This document shows positions 12,342 through 19,233 of a stretch of DNA of 27,644 nucleotides, piece after piece. The notes beneath the pieces were generated by a model. That model was not told where the DNA came from. It made no database searches and was given only the letters and a program-made list of their open reading frames with translations. This DNA comes from an uncultured Pelosinus sp. (GTDB taxonomy: Bacteria; Bacillota; Negativicutes; Sporomusales; Acetonemataceae): NCBI GenBank assembly GCA_900542835.1, contig UQPB01000042.1:1-27644 (forward strand), given 5' to 3'. Within the stretch, counting starts at the first letter, position 1; every line of letters starts with the position of its first letter. The translations under genes and the position numbers were made by a program.

Positions 12342-13502
12342 CTACACACCCCAGTACTGCCGGGCCAGCCGCTGTCCTTGATCGATTTTTGCCCACTGTT
12401 CCGCTTCCGTCAGTTCATTGCCACCGTCACATGAGGCGAACCCACATTGGTGAGAAAGCAGCAGTCTGCTTTTGTCAATAAGCTTCGACGCTTCGTCAAG
12501 CAACCTGATCACACGGGCTTCATCGTCGAGCGTTCTCGTTTTTGACGACAATAAGCCCAGCACGATCTCGGTATCCGGCTTATCGGCAAAAACACCAAGC
12601 GCGTCAAGCGATCCCGCCCGCTCGTCGTCCCATTCGAGGAAAAAGCGGTCATATTTCAATTGTTTTAAAAACAGATTGGCGATTTTAACATATGAGCCGC
12701 CGCCCATATTGCGGGAATCATAATTGCCGCGGCAGTTGTGGGTCCACATTTTCAGGCCGAGACTATGGCCAAAATCAATTACCGCATTATTGATATCGAT
12801 AAATTCGGTGGCAAGCGCTTGGACTTCTGCCTGATTAATCGTCTCGCCGGTGTAGGGAGAGTTGGGGTTATCATCCGCGAAAAGCTCCCACAGGCAATCA
12901 TCAAACTGCAGGATTTTGCCGCCGGCAGCAGCATATTCCGCGACAAATTCTTTATAGGCTTGTGTCAGCGCCGCTTTTAATTCCTGCAAATTCCTGTAAA
13001 CGGATTCTTTGCCGCCGATATTATCTGACCAGGATAATTCACCAAAGATATGTGACGGCGAGGGAACGCATAATTTTGTTTCACGGTCGCCGGCAATGGA
13101 CTTTAGTCGCTGAAACACGCTGATAAAGTGATGGTTTTTGCCGCTGAGTTCACCGGTAATACGCAAGCCAATGTCTTTTCGGGTTTCATATTTTGAGCTG
13201 CCGTCCTTGTCACGGAAAAAGTAGCCGTGATCGGCGATGTAACGGCTGACGCCGCCAAGGCCCCAGACAAAGTCCAAATGCCACATAGACTTGGAATACT
13301 CGCCGTCAGTAATAACGGTCAGCCCATGCTCGATTTGTTTTGCGATAACCGCTTGCATTGCCGCTGCTTCGCACTGCTCATAGCCGTCAAAGTCTTTATA
13401 GAACGGGTAGCTGATGTCGTCGCGGTGCTGGATCTGCTCCTTGTATTTCAGCAAAGCCGCAGGGCGCAGCAGGCTGCCTACCGTCTGGAATTTTTCACTC
13501 AT
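12342..13502 (-). CDS. MetE C-terminal-like methyltransferase (YxjG/YxjH type)
   Basis: The protein has 386 residues, half the length of full MetE, as in the B. subtilis YxjG/YxjH group of cobalamin-independent methionine synthase relatives. Motifs: TVGSLLRP at the N-terminus, VITDGEYSK (about 63-71), and a probable zinc site formed by HNC (His255, Cys257), Glu290 in FFLEWDDER and Cys353 in LSHQCGFAS. The start ATG at 13502 has AAGGAG upstream. Full MetE transfers methyl from methyltetrahydrofolate to homocysteine. This short group lacks the N-terminal domain, and its methyl donor is not established from sequence. A LysR regulator lies upstream in the same direction, 104 nt away, with an extended -10 promoter and dyad sequences between them. 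Being B12-independent, it could back up B12-dependent methionine synthesis, but that is inference. Confidence 0.88.
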   Translation of the reverse strand: MSEKFQTVGSLLRPAALLKYKEQIQHRDDISYPFYKDFDGYEQCEAAAMQAVIAKQIEHGLTVITDGEYSKSMWHLDFVWGLGGVSRYIADHGYFFRDKDGSSKYETRKDIGLRITGELSGKNHHFISVFQRLKSIAGDRETKLCVPSPSHIFGELSWSDNIGGKESVYRNLQELKAALTQAYKEFVAEYAAAGGKILQFDDCLWELFADDNPNSPYTGETINQAEVQALATEFIDINNAVIDFGHSLGLKMWTHNCRGNYDSRNMGGGSYVKIANLFLKQLKYDRFFLEWDDERAGSLDALGVFADKPDTEIVLGLLSSKTRTLDDEARVIRLLDEASKLIDKSRLLLSHQCGFASCDGGNELTEAEQWAKIDQGQRLARQYWGV

Positions 13503-13542
13503 TTTAACGCTCTCCTTGCTTTATTGATGTGGGTACAAAATC

Positions 13543-13551
13543 ATTGTACCA
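13543..13551 (-). promoter_or_regulatory. Extended -10 promoter of the MetE-like gene
   Basis: On the minus strand TGGTACAAT (13543-13551) fits an extended -10 element (TGN-TACAAT), about 40 nt before the start at 13502. A perfect palindrome TTATCGATAA (13564-13573) lies just upstream, where an activator or repressor could bind. No good -35 is seen. Confidence 0.5.
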
Positions 13552-13606
13552 GGCCGGGAGAGCTTATCGATAACACGAAAAATATATGCGCAGTTATAGC
13601 TAACGG

Positions 13607-14536
13607 CTATGACTCGGTTTCAAGGTCTACACCATATGCGGCGACGACCGTCTTTAGTTCTTCCAGGTACATGGCCGCTTGCCGGGTCAACTGGATATCT
13701 TTATGCGCAATCCAGCCGACCTCGATTGCATCGTCAACGCGGAGCGGCACCGCCGTAATCTTGTCGCCGTTCAAATCAGCGCTGACAATTCCCGTCGAAA
13801 TTGTATAGCCGTTAAGCCCGATCATCAGGTTGAAAATGGTTGCTCTGTCGCCCACGCGAATGTCTTTTTTGGCATATTCCGTGCTGAGAATTTCCTCGGA
13901 AAAATAGAACGAATTGTAGTCGCCCTGTTCAAAAGACAACCGCGGGTAATCAGCCAGATCGTCAAGGGTTACAGATTCTTTGGCAGCAAGCGGGTTGGCG
14001 GTGCTGATAAACACGTGTGGTTTAGCGGTAAACAGCGGACGGAAGGTCAGATTGTTCTCGCGGAGCAGCTTTTCGATCACCTGACGGTTAAGCTTGTTCA
14101 TATACAATATGCCGAGCTCGCTGCGCAGATTTTTAACATCCTCGACAATCTCAAACGTTCTGGCTTCGCGCAACGTATACTCGTATTCTTCCGCATCGGT
14201 TTTCTTCACCATATTGACAAACGCGTTGACTGCGAACGCATAGTGCTGGGTTGATATCGAACACAACCGCCGCGATGGTTTTTTGTCCAGCCAGCGTTGC
14301 TCCAGGAGGCTCGCCTGTTCAACGACCTGACGGGCATAACCTAAAAATTCGGCGCCGTCTGTGGTGAGCGCTATGCCTCTTGGGGTTCGGATAAACAGCT
14401 GATGACCAATTTCCGTCTCCAAATCGCGCAGGGCGTTTGAAAGGCTGGGTTGCGCAATAAACAGACGCTCGGCCGCTTTATTGATCGAGCCGCAGTTCAC
14501 GGTTTCAATAAAATATTTCAGTTGTTGCAAGGTCAT
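13607..14536 (-). CDS. LysR-family transcriptional regulator
   Basis: The protein has 309 residues, typical for the family. Start ATG at 14536 follows GGGAGGAAAGCCTG; a longer form from 14587 lacks a site. The N-terminal winged helix-turn-helix (residues 1-60) is classical: MTLQQLKYFIETVNCGSINK, AAERLFIAQPSLSNALRDLE, FIRTPRGIALTTDG. The rest is a LysR substrate-binding domain (about 90-300). The gene precedes the MetE-like gene in the same orientation with 104 nt between, so it probably controls that gene, and sulfur-amino-acid metabolism is the simplest guess. The effector is unknown. It is followed by dyads at 13564-13573 and 13593-13604 that could be its operators. Confidence 0.93.
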   Translation of the reverse strand: MTLQQLKYFIETVNCGSINKAAERLFIAQPSLSNALRDLETEIGHQLFIRTPRGIALTTDGAEFLGYARQVVEQASLLEQRWLDKKPSRRLCSISTQHYAFAVNAFVNMVKKTDAEEYEYTLREARTFEIVEDVKNLRSELGILYMNKLNRQVIEKLLRENNLTFRPLFTAKPHVFISTANPLAAKESVTLDDLADYPRLSFEQGDYNSFYFSEEILSTEYAKKDIRVGDRATIFNLMIGLNGYTISTGIVSADLNGDKITAVPLRVDDAIEVGWIAHKDIQLTRQAAMYLEELKTVVAAYGVDLETES

Positions 14537-14631
14537 CAGGCTTTCCTCCCTTATTGGCAATCGGATTATCGTTAAATAATGGGCCAATTCTTGAATTCTT
14601 GTTTACTTTTTTATTGCTAAAAACAGGAATA

Positions 14632-14676
14632 AAAAGCAAACAGGATTGTGTTTACTTGCGTAAAACACAATCCTGT
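14632..14676 (-). terminator. Terminator of tRNA-Pro
   Basis: A 14-bp perfect stem, ACAGGATTGTGTTT with AAACACAATCCTGT (14640-14653 and 14663-14676), is followed on the minus strand by TTTGCTTTTT. It begins 6 nt after the CCA end of the tRNA. Confidence 0.88.
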
Positions 14677-14681
14677 CTTTC

Positions 14682-14758
14682 TGGTCGGAGCGGCGAGATT
14701 CGAACTCACGGCCTCTTCCACCCCAAGGAAGCGCGCTACCAAACTGCGCTACGCCCCG
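14682..14758 (-). tRNA. tRNA-Pro (GGG anticodon)
   Basis: A 77-nt cloverleaf on the minus strand. The acceptor stem is CGGGGCG/CGCTCCG with discriminator A and an encoded CCA. The D-arm contains AGTTTGGTAGC, the anticodon stem CTTCC/GGAAG encloses the loop TTGGGGT giving anticodon GGG, and the T-arm is GTGAG-TTCGAAT-CTCGC. A C1-G72 pair fits tRNA-Pro. It has its own promoter and terminator. Confidence 0.96.
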
Positions 14759-14771
14759 ACTGACAAATGTT

Positions 14772-14800
14772 ATTGTACCTTGTTTTGCCTGTGCTGTCAA
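14772..14800 (-). promoter_or_regulatory. Promoter of tRNA-Pro
   Basis: On the minus strand a perfect TTGACA (14795-14800), a 17-nt spacer and TACAAT (14772-14777), ending 13 nt before the mature tRNA. It is one of the strongest sigma-A-type promoters in the window, as expected for a tRNA gene. Confidence 0.88.
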
Positions 14801-14845
14801 GAATGTGCGCAACTTTTTCCGGACAAGCGTTTTGGCGGTGCAAAA

Positions 14846-15103
14846 GAGGTTCCTTTCCCTGTCGCCCAGCTTCAGTCAGGAATGACGAACTACGGAGGGC
14901 ACGGAGTTTCACTGAGGGTACAGGAAGCCTTTTCCACAGAGGTCACAGAGGGGCGCAGAGGGTTTTAGGAATTGATCAATTAAATTTCCCGTTTTCCCTC
15001 TGTGCCCTCCGTGTATCCTCCGTGTATCCTCCGTGTACTTCGTGGAACCGTTCTTTATCTTTTTCTTCCTCACGGCGGCAGCTTGCTGCCTTGCCCGTCC
15101 CGG
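14846..15103 (+). repeat. Dispersed repeat, copy R5
   Basis: Full-length copy in the order TTCCCTGTCGCCCAGCTTCA, CGAACTACGGAGGGCACGGA, CCACAGAGGTCACAGAGG, GGGTTTTAGGAATTGATCAA (perfect AATTGATCAATT core, 14970-14981), then CCCTCTGTGCCCTCCGTGTA and three more right-arm units ending CTTCGTGGAACCG. The end block GGCGGCAGCTTGCTGCCTTG (15065-15084) is shared with R3. It fills the gap between tRNA-Pro and the thrB stop; the thrB operon has no other visible terminator here. Confidence 0.8.
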
Positions 15104-15104
15104 C

Positions 15105-16010
15105 TTACAGCCGTTTCGCGCCCTCGGTGTCGATCGCCAGGACGAGGTAATCGGACTTGACCTGATGCCGGGCAAAGGCGGCGACCATGGCCGGACCGAT
15201 CACGTCGCCGCCGCTTTCGCTGAATGCGATCAGACAGGGACCGGCGCCGCTGAGAGCGGCGCCGAAAGCGCCGGCAGATCTGGCGGCAGTCAGTACCGCA
15301 GCCATCCCCGGGATCAGCGCCTGGCGGTAGGGCTGATGCAAACGATCCTCAAGGCCGCTGCCGAGATGGCGGTAATCGCCGCTGCAGAAAGCGCCGATCA
15401 TCAACGCGGCGCGGCTGACATTAAACACCGCGTCAGCAAGGCTGACCTGCTGCGGCAGCACGCGGCGGGCTTTTTTCGTCGAAAGGGCAAACGCGGGTAC
15501 GGCGACAGTCAGCTGCAGCGGCCGCGGCGGCAGCAGCCGCAGGGTTTCAACCTCGCCGTCCGCTACGGCGCTGACGGCAATGCCGCCGTAGAGAGCGGGA
15601 GCGACATTGTCGGGATGGCCCTCAAAACGGGTGGCAAGCGCCAGCAGCTGCGGCTTGGTCAGCGGGCTGTCCAGGATTTCGTTGGCGGCGACGAGGCCGG
15701 CGACGACGGCGGCGGCGCTGGAGCCGAGGCCGCGGGCCAGCGGTATGGCACTGGTCATGGTCAGCGACAGGTCCGCGCCGCAAAAGCCGGCCTGGTCGAA
15801 TACCGCCCGCACCGCCTGATAGACAATATTGGTTTCATCAACAGGCAGGGCTTCGCTGCCCGGTCCCTGGTTGCAAATGCGAAGGCCGCCGGCGTCATGC
15901 AGGGTCAGTTCCAATTGATTGTAAAGAGTGCAGGCAATGCCGACAGCATCAAAGCCGGGACCGCAGTTGGCGCTGGTGGCAGGTACTCTTACCGTAACGC
16001 TTTTATTCAT
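15105..16010 (-). CDS. thrB: Homoserine kinase
   Basis: This 301-residue GHMP-family kinase phosphorylates homoserine to O-phosphohomoserine in threonine synthesis. Visible motifs: VRVPATSANCGPGFDAVGIA at residues 8-27, the ATP-binding loop PLARGLGSSAAA at 90-101, and the C-terminal GAFGAALSGAGPCLIAF motif. The length is normal for ThrB. The start ATG at 16010 is 8 nt after the hom stop, which is tight operon spacing. Threonine synthase (thrC) is not in this operon and must lie elsewhere. It is cytoplasmic and is probably regulated with hom by the ACT regulator at the head of the operon. Confidence 0.96.
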   Translation of the reverse strand: MNKSVTVRVPATSANCGPGFDAVGIACTLYNQLELTLHDAGGLRICNQGPGSEALPVDETNIVYQAVRAVFDQAGFCGADLSLTMTSAIPLARGLGSSAAAVVAGLVAANEILDSPLTKPQLLALATRFEGHPDNVAPALYGGIAVSAVADGEVETLRLLPPRPLQLTVAVPAFALSTKKARRVLPQQVSLADAVFNVSRAALMIGAFCSGDYRHLGSGLEDRLHQPYRQALIPGMAAVLTAARSAGAFGAALSGAGPCLIAFSESGGDVIGPAMVAAFARHQVKSDYLVLAIDTEGAKRL

Positions 16011-16018
16011 ATCCGCTC

Positions 16019-17305
16019 CTATTCAATGGCGGCTTCGACGCGAATGACGTTTTCGACTTCGCGGACAACGCTCATGCCGCGCAGGGTGTTGACGGCAAGC
16101 CGCAGGCCGGCGTCAGGCACCCGTGAGGTGATCAATACGAGTTCGGCGCAGTCCTCCACTTTCCGCTTCTGAATGACCGAATGCAGGCTGACCTGCTGCG
16201 CGCCGAAAGCGCCGGCAATGGCAGCGAGAGCGCCGGGACGGTCTTCGACGAGCAGACGGACATAGTACGGGGCCTCCGTATACTGCAGCGGGCAGATCGG
16301 CACCTGGTCATAGCAGGTGCAGAGTACGCGTCCGGCCGCATGATGGCGGATATCGCGGGCGGTGTCGATAACATCGGCCATGATCGCACTGGCTGTCGGC
16401 ATTTCACCGGCGCCGCGGCCATAGAACATCGCGTCGCCAACCGCGTCGCCCCTGACGAAAATGGCGTTAAATACGTCATGGACGGCAGCCAGGGGATGGG
16501 TAAGCGGCAGGAAAGCGGGATGGACGCGGACATCAATGCCATGAGCGGTATCCTTGGCGATAGCCAGCAGCTTGATGCAATAGCCAAGCTCGCCGGCATA
16601 TTCGATATCCTGGCTGTCGATGGCAGTGATGCCTTCCACATAGACATCGTCAAAGGTTACCCGGCTGTTAAAGGCGATCGAAGCCAGAATGGCGATTTTA
16701 CGGGCGGCGTCGAGGCCGCCGACATCGGCGGCGGGATTGGCCTCGGCGTAACCCATGGCCTGGGCTTCGGCCAGCACGGTGGCGAAATCGGACTTGTCGC
16801 GAACCATCTTGGTAAGCATATAGTTGGTAGTACCGTTGACAATCCCCATTACTTCATGAATGCGGTTAGCGGCCAGGCATTGCTTAAGCGGCCGGATAAT
16901 CGGTATGCCGCCGGCGACACTGGCCTCAAACAGAAAGTTGACGCCATTTTCCTGAGCGGCCGCGAATAGCTCGCGGCCGTATTTGGCGACAACATCTTTG
17001 TTGGCAGTGACGACATGCTTGCCGCGGTTCATTGCCCGCAGCATATACTCAAGCGCGGGCTGCTCCCCGCCCATGACCTCAACGACAATTTGAATGGCGG
17101 GATCGTCAAGAATAGCGGCGACATCGGTAGTCAAAGCTGCACCGGTGAATTGTCTGGCCTTGGCGGGATCGCGGACCAGCACTGTTTTAATCGCGACAGG
17201 CACGCCGGTTTTCTGTTCGATACTGCTTTGATTTTGCCGCAGCAGCTTCAGCACACCGGTGCCGACGGTTCCCATGCCGAGAAGGCCGATCTGAATCGTA
17301 TCCAT
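16019..17305 (-). CDS. hom: Homoserine dehydrogenase with C-terminal ACT domain
   Basis: This 428-residue enzyme reduces aspartate semialdehyde to homoserine, the branch point to threonine and methionine. N-terminal Rossmann motif GLLGMGTVGTGV (8-19), VVTANKD (98-104), GIVNGTTNYMLTKM (154-167) and the catalytic region GYAEANPAADVGGLDAARK with Asp199 and Lys203. A C-terminal ACT domain (about 348-425, VRLLVEDRPGALAAIAGAFG) is the usual site of threonine feedback in Firmicutes enzymes. Start ATG at 17305, preceded by AGGAGGCAGC that overlaps the end of the upstream regulator gene region. The gap to the regulator is 8 nt and to thrB 8 nt, so the three form one operon. Confidence 0.97.
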   Translation of the reverse strand: MDTIQIGLLGMGTVGTGVLKLLRQNQSSIEQKTGVPVAIKTVLVRDPAKARQFTGAALTTDVAAILDDPAIQIVVEVMGGEQPALEYMLRAMNRGKHVVTANKDVVAKYGRELFAAAQENGVNFLFEASVAGGIPIIRPLKQCLAANRIHEVMGIVNGTTNYMLTKMVRDKSDFATVLAEAQAMGYAEANPAADVGGLDAARKIAILASIAFNSRVTFDDVYVEGITAIDSQDIEYAGELGYCIKLLAIAKDTAHGIDVRVHPAFLPLTHPLAAVHDVFNAIFVRGDAVGDAMFYGRGAGEMPTASAIMADVIDTARDIRHHAAGRVLCTCYDQVPICPLQYTEAPYYVRLLVEDRPGALAAIAGAFGAQQVSLHSVIQKRKVEDCAELVLITSRVPDAGLRLAVNTLRGMSVVREVENVIRVEAAIE

Positions 17306-17313
17306 GCTGCCTC

Positions 17314-17760
17314 CTACGCCTGCCCCAGGACTTCCAGCCGCTTAACGCCGTCGATCATACGCAGCTTGTCAAGCAGCGCCTCCAGATCGATCGCCAGTTC
17401 CGCGGTTTCCAGCGAGATGGTGGCATTGGCTACGCCCTGCAGGGGAATTCCCTGGTTGATGGTCAGCACGCTAGCGCGATCAATGGCAATCGTATTGAGC
17501 ACCCGGGAGAGAACGCCCTGCTTATGCTCAAGCAGCAGTGCCAGCGTGACAATTTTTTCTTTGCTGGCCTCATAGAACGGAAAGACATAATCCTTATACT
17601 TGTAGTAGGCGCTGCGGCTCAATTCCATTTTTTCCACCGCTTCGTTGATGGTGCGGACTTCGCCTTTTTTCAGCAATTCCTTTACCTTAATCGTCTTTTT
17701 AATCGCTTCCGGCAAAATTTCTTCTCTTACTAAATAAAATACGGATTTCTGCGCCGTCAT
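17314..17760 (-). CDS. ThrR/PheB-type ACT-domain regulator
   Basis: The protein has 148 residues, matching the length of the B. subtilis PheB protein, which to my recollection was renamed ThrR as a repressor of threonine biosynthesis genes. A short helix-turn-helix-like N-terminal part (TINEAVEKMELSRSAYYKYK, about 37-56) precedes an ACT domain (about 70-145: LALLLEHKQGVLSRVLNTIA, VLTINQGIPLQGVANATISL). The start ATG at 17760 follows GAGGAGGAACCCGG; upstream in-frame ATGs have no such site. It heads the hom-thrB operon, separated from hom by 8 nt, which fits a local regulator sensing an amino acid. A promoter lies at 17815-17843. Confidence 0.9.
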   Translation of the reverse strand: MTAQKSVFYLVREEILPEAIKKTIKVKELLKKGEVRTINEAVEKMELSRSAYYKYKDYVFPFYEASKEKIVTLALLLEHKQGVLSRVLNTIAIDRASVLTINQGIPLQGVANATISLETAELAIDLEALLDKLRMIDGVKRLEVLGQA

Positions 17761-17814
17761 CCGGGTTCCTCCTCGTGTCATATATGAATGGATAGATATC
17801 TTCTTATAGTAGAC

Positions 17815-17843
17815 ATTATAACATTGCGTTTCTGTATCGACAA
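17815..17843 (-). promoter_or_regulatory. Promoter of the regulator-hom-thrB operon
   Basis: On the minus strand TTGTCG (17838-17843), a 17-nt spacer and a perfect TATAAT (17815-17820). Transcription would start near 17808, leaving a leader of about 48 nt, too short for a T-box or threonine attenuator. Control is therefore more likely at the promoter, possibly by the regulator itself. Confidence 0.8.
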
Positions 17844-18023
17844 GAGCGGAATGGAAAAAAATCATTATCTTTGCATACTGCAGGAAGCCGCTATCCGACA
17901 ATAGTGCTAATGATCCGCCAATACCGGGCGAGGTAACGGGAACCACCAAAAGGACTGAAAAGGCCGCCTGCTGAGGGTAGCCTTGGGCGATTCATATGAC
18001 TTTCCCGGTTGTGTTATATAGCC

Positions 18024-18051
18024 AAAAGGGACGGGGTCACGCCCCGTCCCT
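18024..18051 (-). terminator. Terminator of the 301-aa exported protein gene
   Basis: AGGGACGGGG and CCCCGTCCCT (18027-18051, five-base loop) form a strong GC stem starting 9 nt after the stop at 18060. On the minus strand it is followed by only four T (TTTTGG), so it is less efficient-looking than others here. The remaining sequence between it and the promoter at 17843 (about 180 nt) holds no feature I can identify. Confidence 0.75.
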
Positions 18052-18059
18052 AAACTGAT

Positions 18060-18965
18060 TTAGAGCAGCAACCCCGGCTTAAGTTCCCTGGCCTGCTCCC
18101 TGACTTCCTGCGGAACTTCGATGACGCCGGTTTGGTTATAGTTTGAATAGTTTATCTGCACCCGTAAAGTCGACTGGCTTAAGAAAGCTTCGATTTCATG
18201 CCGTTCTCTTGGATCAACGACATCCAAAAACAGTCGCGCGCCCTTGCGAAAGGGCTCGGTCAGATCCATCTCAATTTCCGCCACGCGGTTGGCAGCCTTA
18301 TCAACCTTAAGCATGTACTTGATATCGCCGGCAGCCAGAATTCCTAAACGGGTTACGGCCAGCACCCGCAGCATATTCTTATCCTGCGTATTCTTCCTGC
18401 TGACAGCCGCGCCAAATTGATCACTGACCTGTACCGCATCCAGGGTGACTTCCATATATCGATAAGAGGGTGTCTCCCGCTTGAACTCGACCGATTTGAT
18501 CAGTTGCAGCGCGACCAGCCGATCCGCTGCTTTTTCCGGCGCGGAACGCTTACGAAACAAATCGGCATCGACTGCAACAAGCTGTTTTACCCAGGCGCCA
18601 TTGTGCAGTAAATACATCACCAGATCTTTTTCCTGGGTTTCTATATATTGCGCCAGCTCTACCGCCTTTTCATTCTCCCCGGCGTCACGATAGTCGATAT
18701 GTATCCTGTTTTTAATTGTCAGCGGACTGTCCTGAGCATCGCCATTAATGGCGATCTTTACGTTGCCTCTCGGTGTTTCCGCCTTGATTGTCATATCATA
18801 ATGCACGCTGTCCACAGTCAGCATTGTCTGATAAACACTGTCCAGATATGCCTTTCCCGGCGTCAGCTCTTCCGCGGCCAAAGCAGCCGGGTTATTCACG
18901 GCCAGCAGCAGCAGACCCCAGACGAAAGCGGCACGCCAATTCAACTTTTGCCAAAAACCTCTCAT
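18060..18965 (-). CDS. Exported protein, LolA/DUF6612-like, unknown function
   Basis: The protein has 301 residues with a Sec signal peptide (hydrophobic 11-28, cleavage near ALA-AEE at residues 28-31). There is no lipobox cysteine, so it is probably periplasmic. The body has long beta-strand-type segments alternating with charged turns: SVHYDMTIKAETPRGNVKIA, IKNRIHIDYRD, YMEVTLDAVQV, IKYMLKVDKAANRVAEIEMD. This is reminiscent of the half-barrel of LolA-like and DUF6612 lipoproteins. That resemblance is structural impression, not a motif match. The start ATG at 18965 has AGAGGAG about 10 nt upstream. It is a single-gene unit with its own terminator, located between spoIVA and the threonine operon. 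Whether it is sporulation-related cannot be told. Confidence 0.82.
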   Translation of the reverse strand: MRGFWQKLNWRAAFVWGLLLLAVNNPAALAAEELTPGKAYLDSVYQTMLTVDSVHYDMTIKAETPRGNVKIAINGDAQDSPLTIKNRIHIDYRDAGENEKAVELAQYIETQEKDLVMYLLHNGAWVKQLVAVDADLFRKRSAPEKAADRLVALQLIKSVEFKRETPSYRYMEVTLDAVQVSDQFGAAVSRKNTQDKNMLRVLAVTRLGILAAGDIKYMLKVDKAANRVAEIEMDLTEPFRKGARLFLDVVDPRERHEIEAFLSQSTLRVQINYSNYNQTGVIEVPQEVREQARELKPGLLL

Positions 18966-19194
18966 GCAATCAAACTCCTCTTGTTAAACTCGAATGTGAT
19001 CCATACATTGCCAGTATAAAAGATTTGCCGAATCAATGCAATGATTTTGCCGCAGCCTTAGGAGCGGCTGGCACTATGCTTAGTCCTGGCTTTTTCCCTT
19101 ACGAACCGCTTTTTCCAAACTGTTTCCTTCTGCCTCTGGCAGCGTCTTTCCTCCGTGGCCCGGTCTCCCGCGCGCTTAGCGGCGCCGCCGCGGT

Positions 19195-19225
19195 AAAAAA
19201 AATCAGTCAGTCTGTACAGACTGAC
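19195..19225 (-). terminator. Terminator of spoIVA
   Basis: A perfect 20-nt palindrome GTCAGTCTGTACAGACTGAC (19206-19225) starts 9 nt after the spoIVA stop and on the minus strand is followed by TGATTTTTTTT (A-run 19195-19202 on plus). The remaining 240 nt up to the 18965 gene hold no visible gene. Confidence 0.88.
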
Positions 19226-19233
19226 CGCAGTGC

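Noticed and set aside
12009..15103. CTCCGTGT repeat arms as a CRISPR array
   Set aside because: Units are only 9-10 nt, degenerate, with no unique spacers of constant length and no cas genes nearby. The two-armed order with a palindromic core fits a dispersed hairpin repeat.
15033..16172. A 379-codon plus-strand open frame opposite thrB
   Set aside because: It is antisense to a clearly recognised homoserine kinase and begins inside repeat R5. It is a GC-rich shadow frame.
17844..18020. An upstream extension of the ThrR-like gene (frame open to 17949) and possible leader riboswitch
   Set aside because: The extension crosses a very good promoter and has no ribosome binding site. I found no T-box or known riboswitch core in this stretch.
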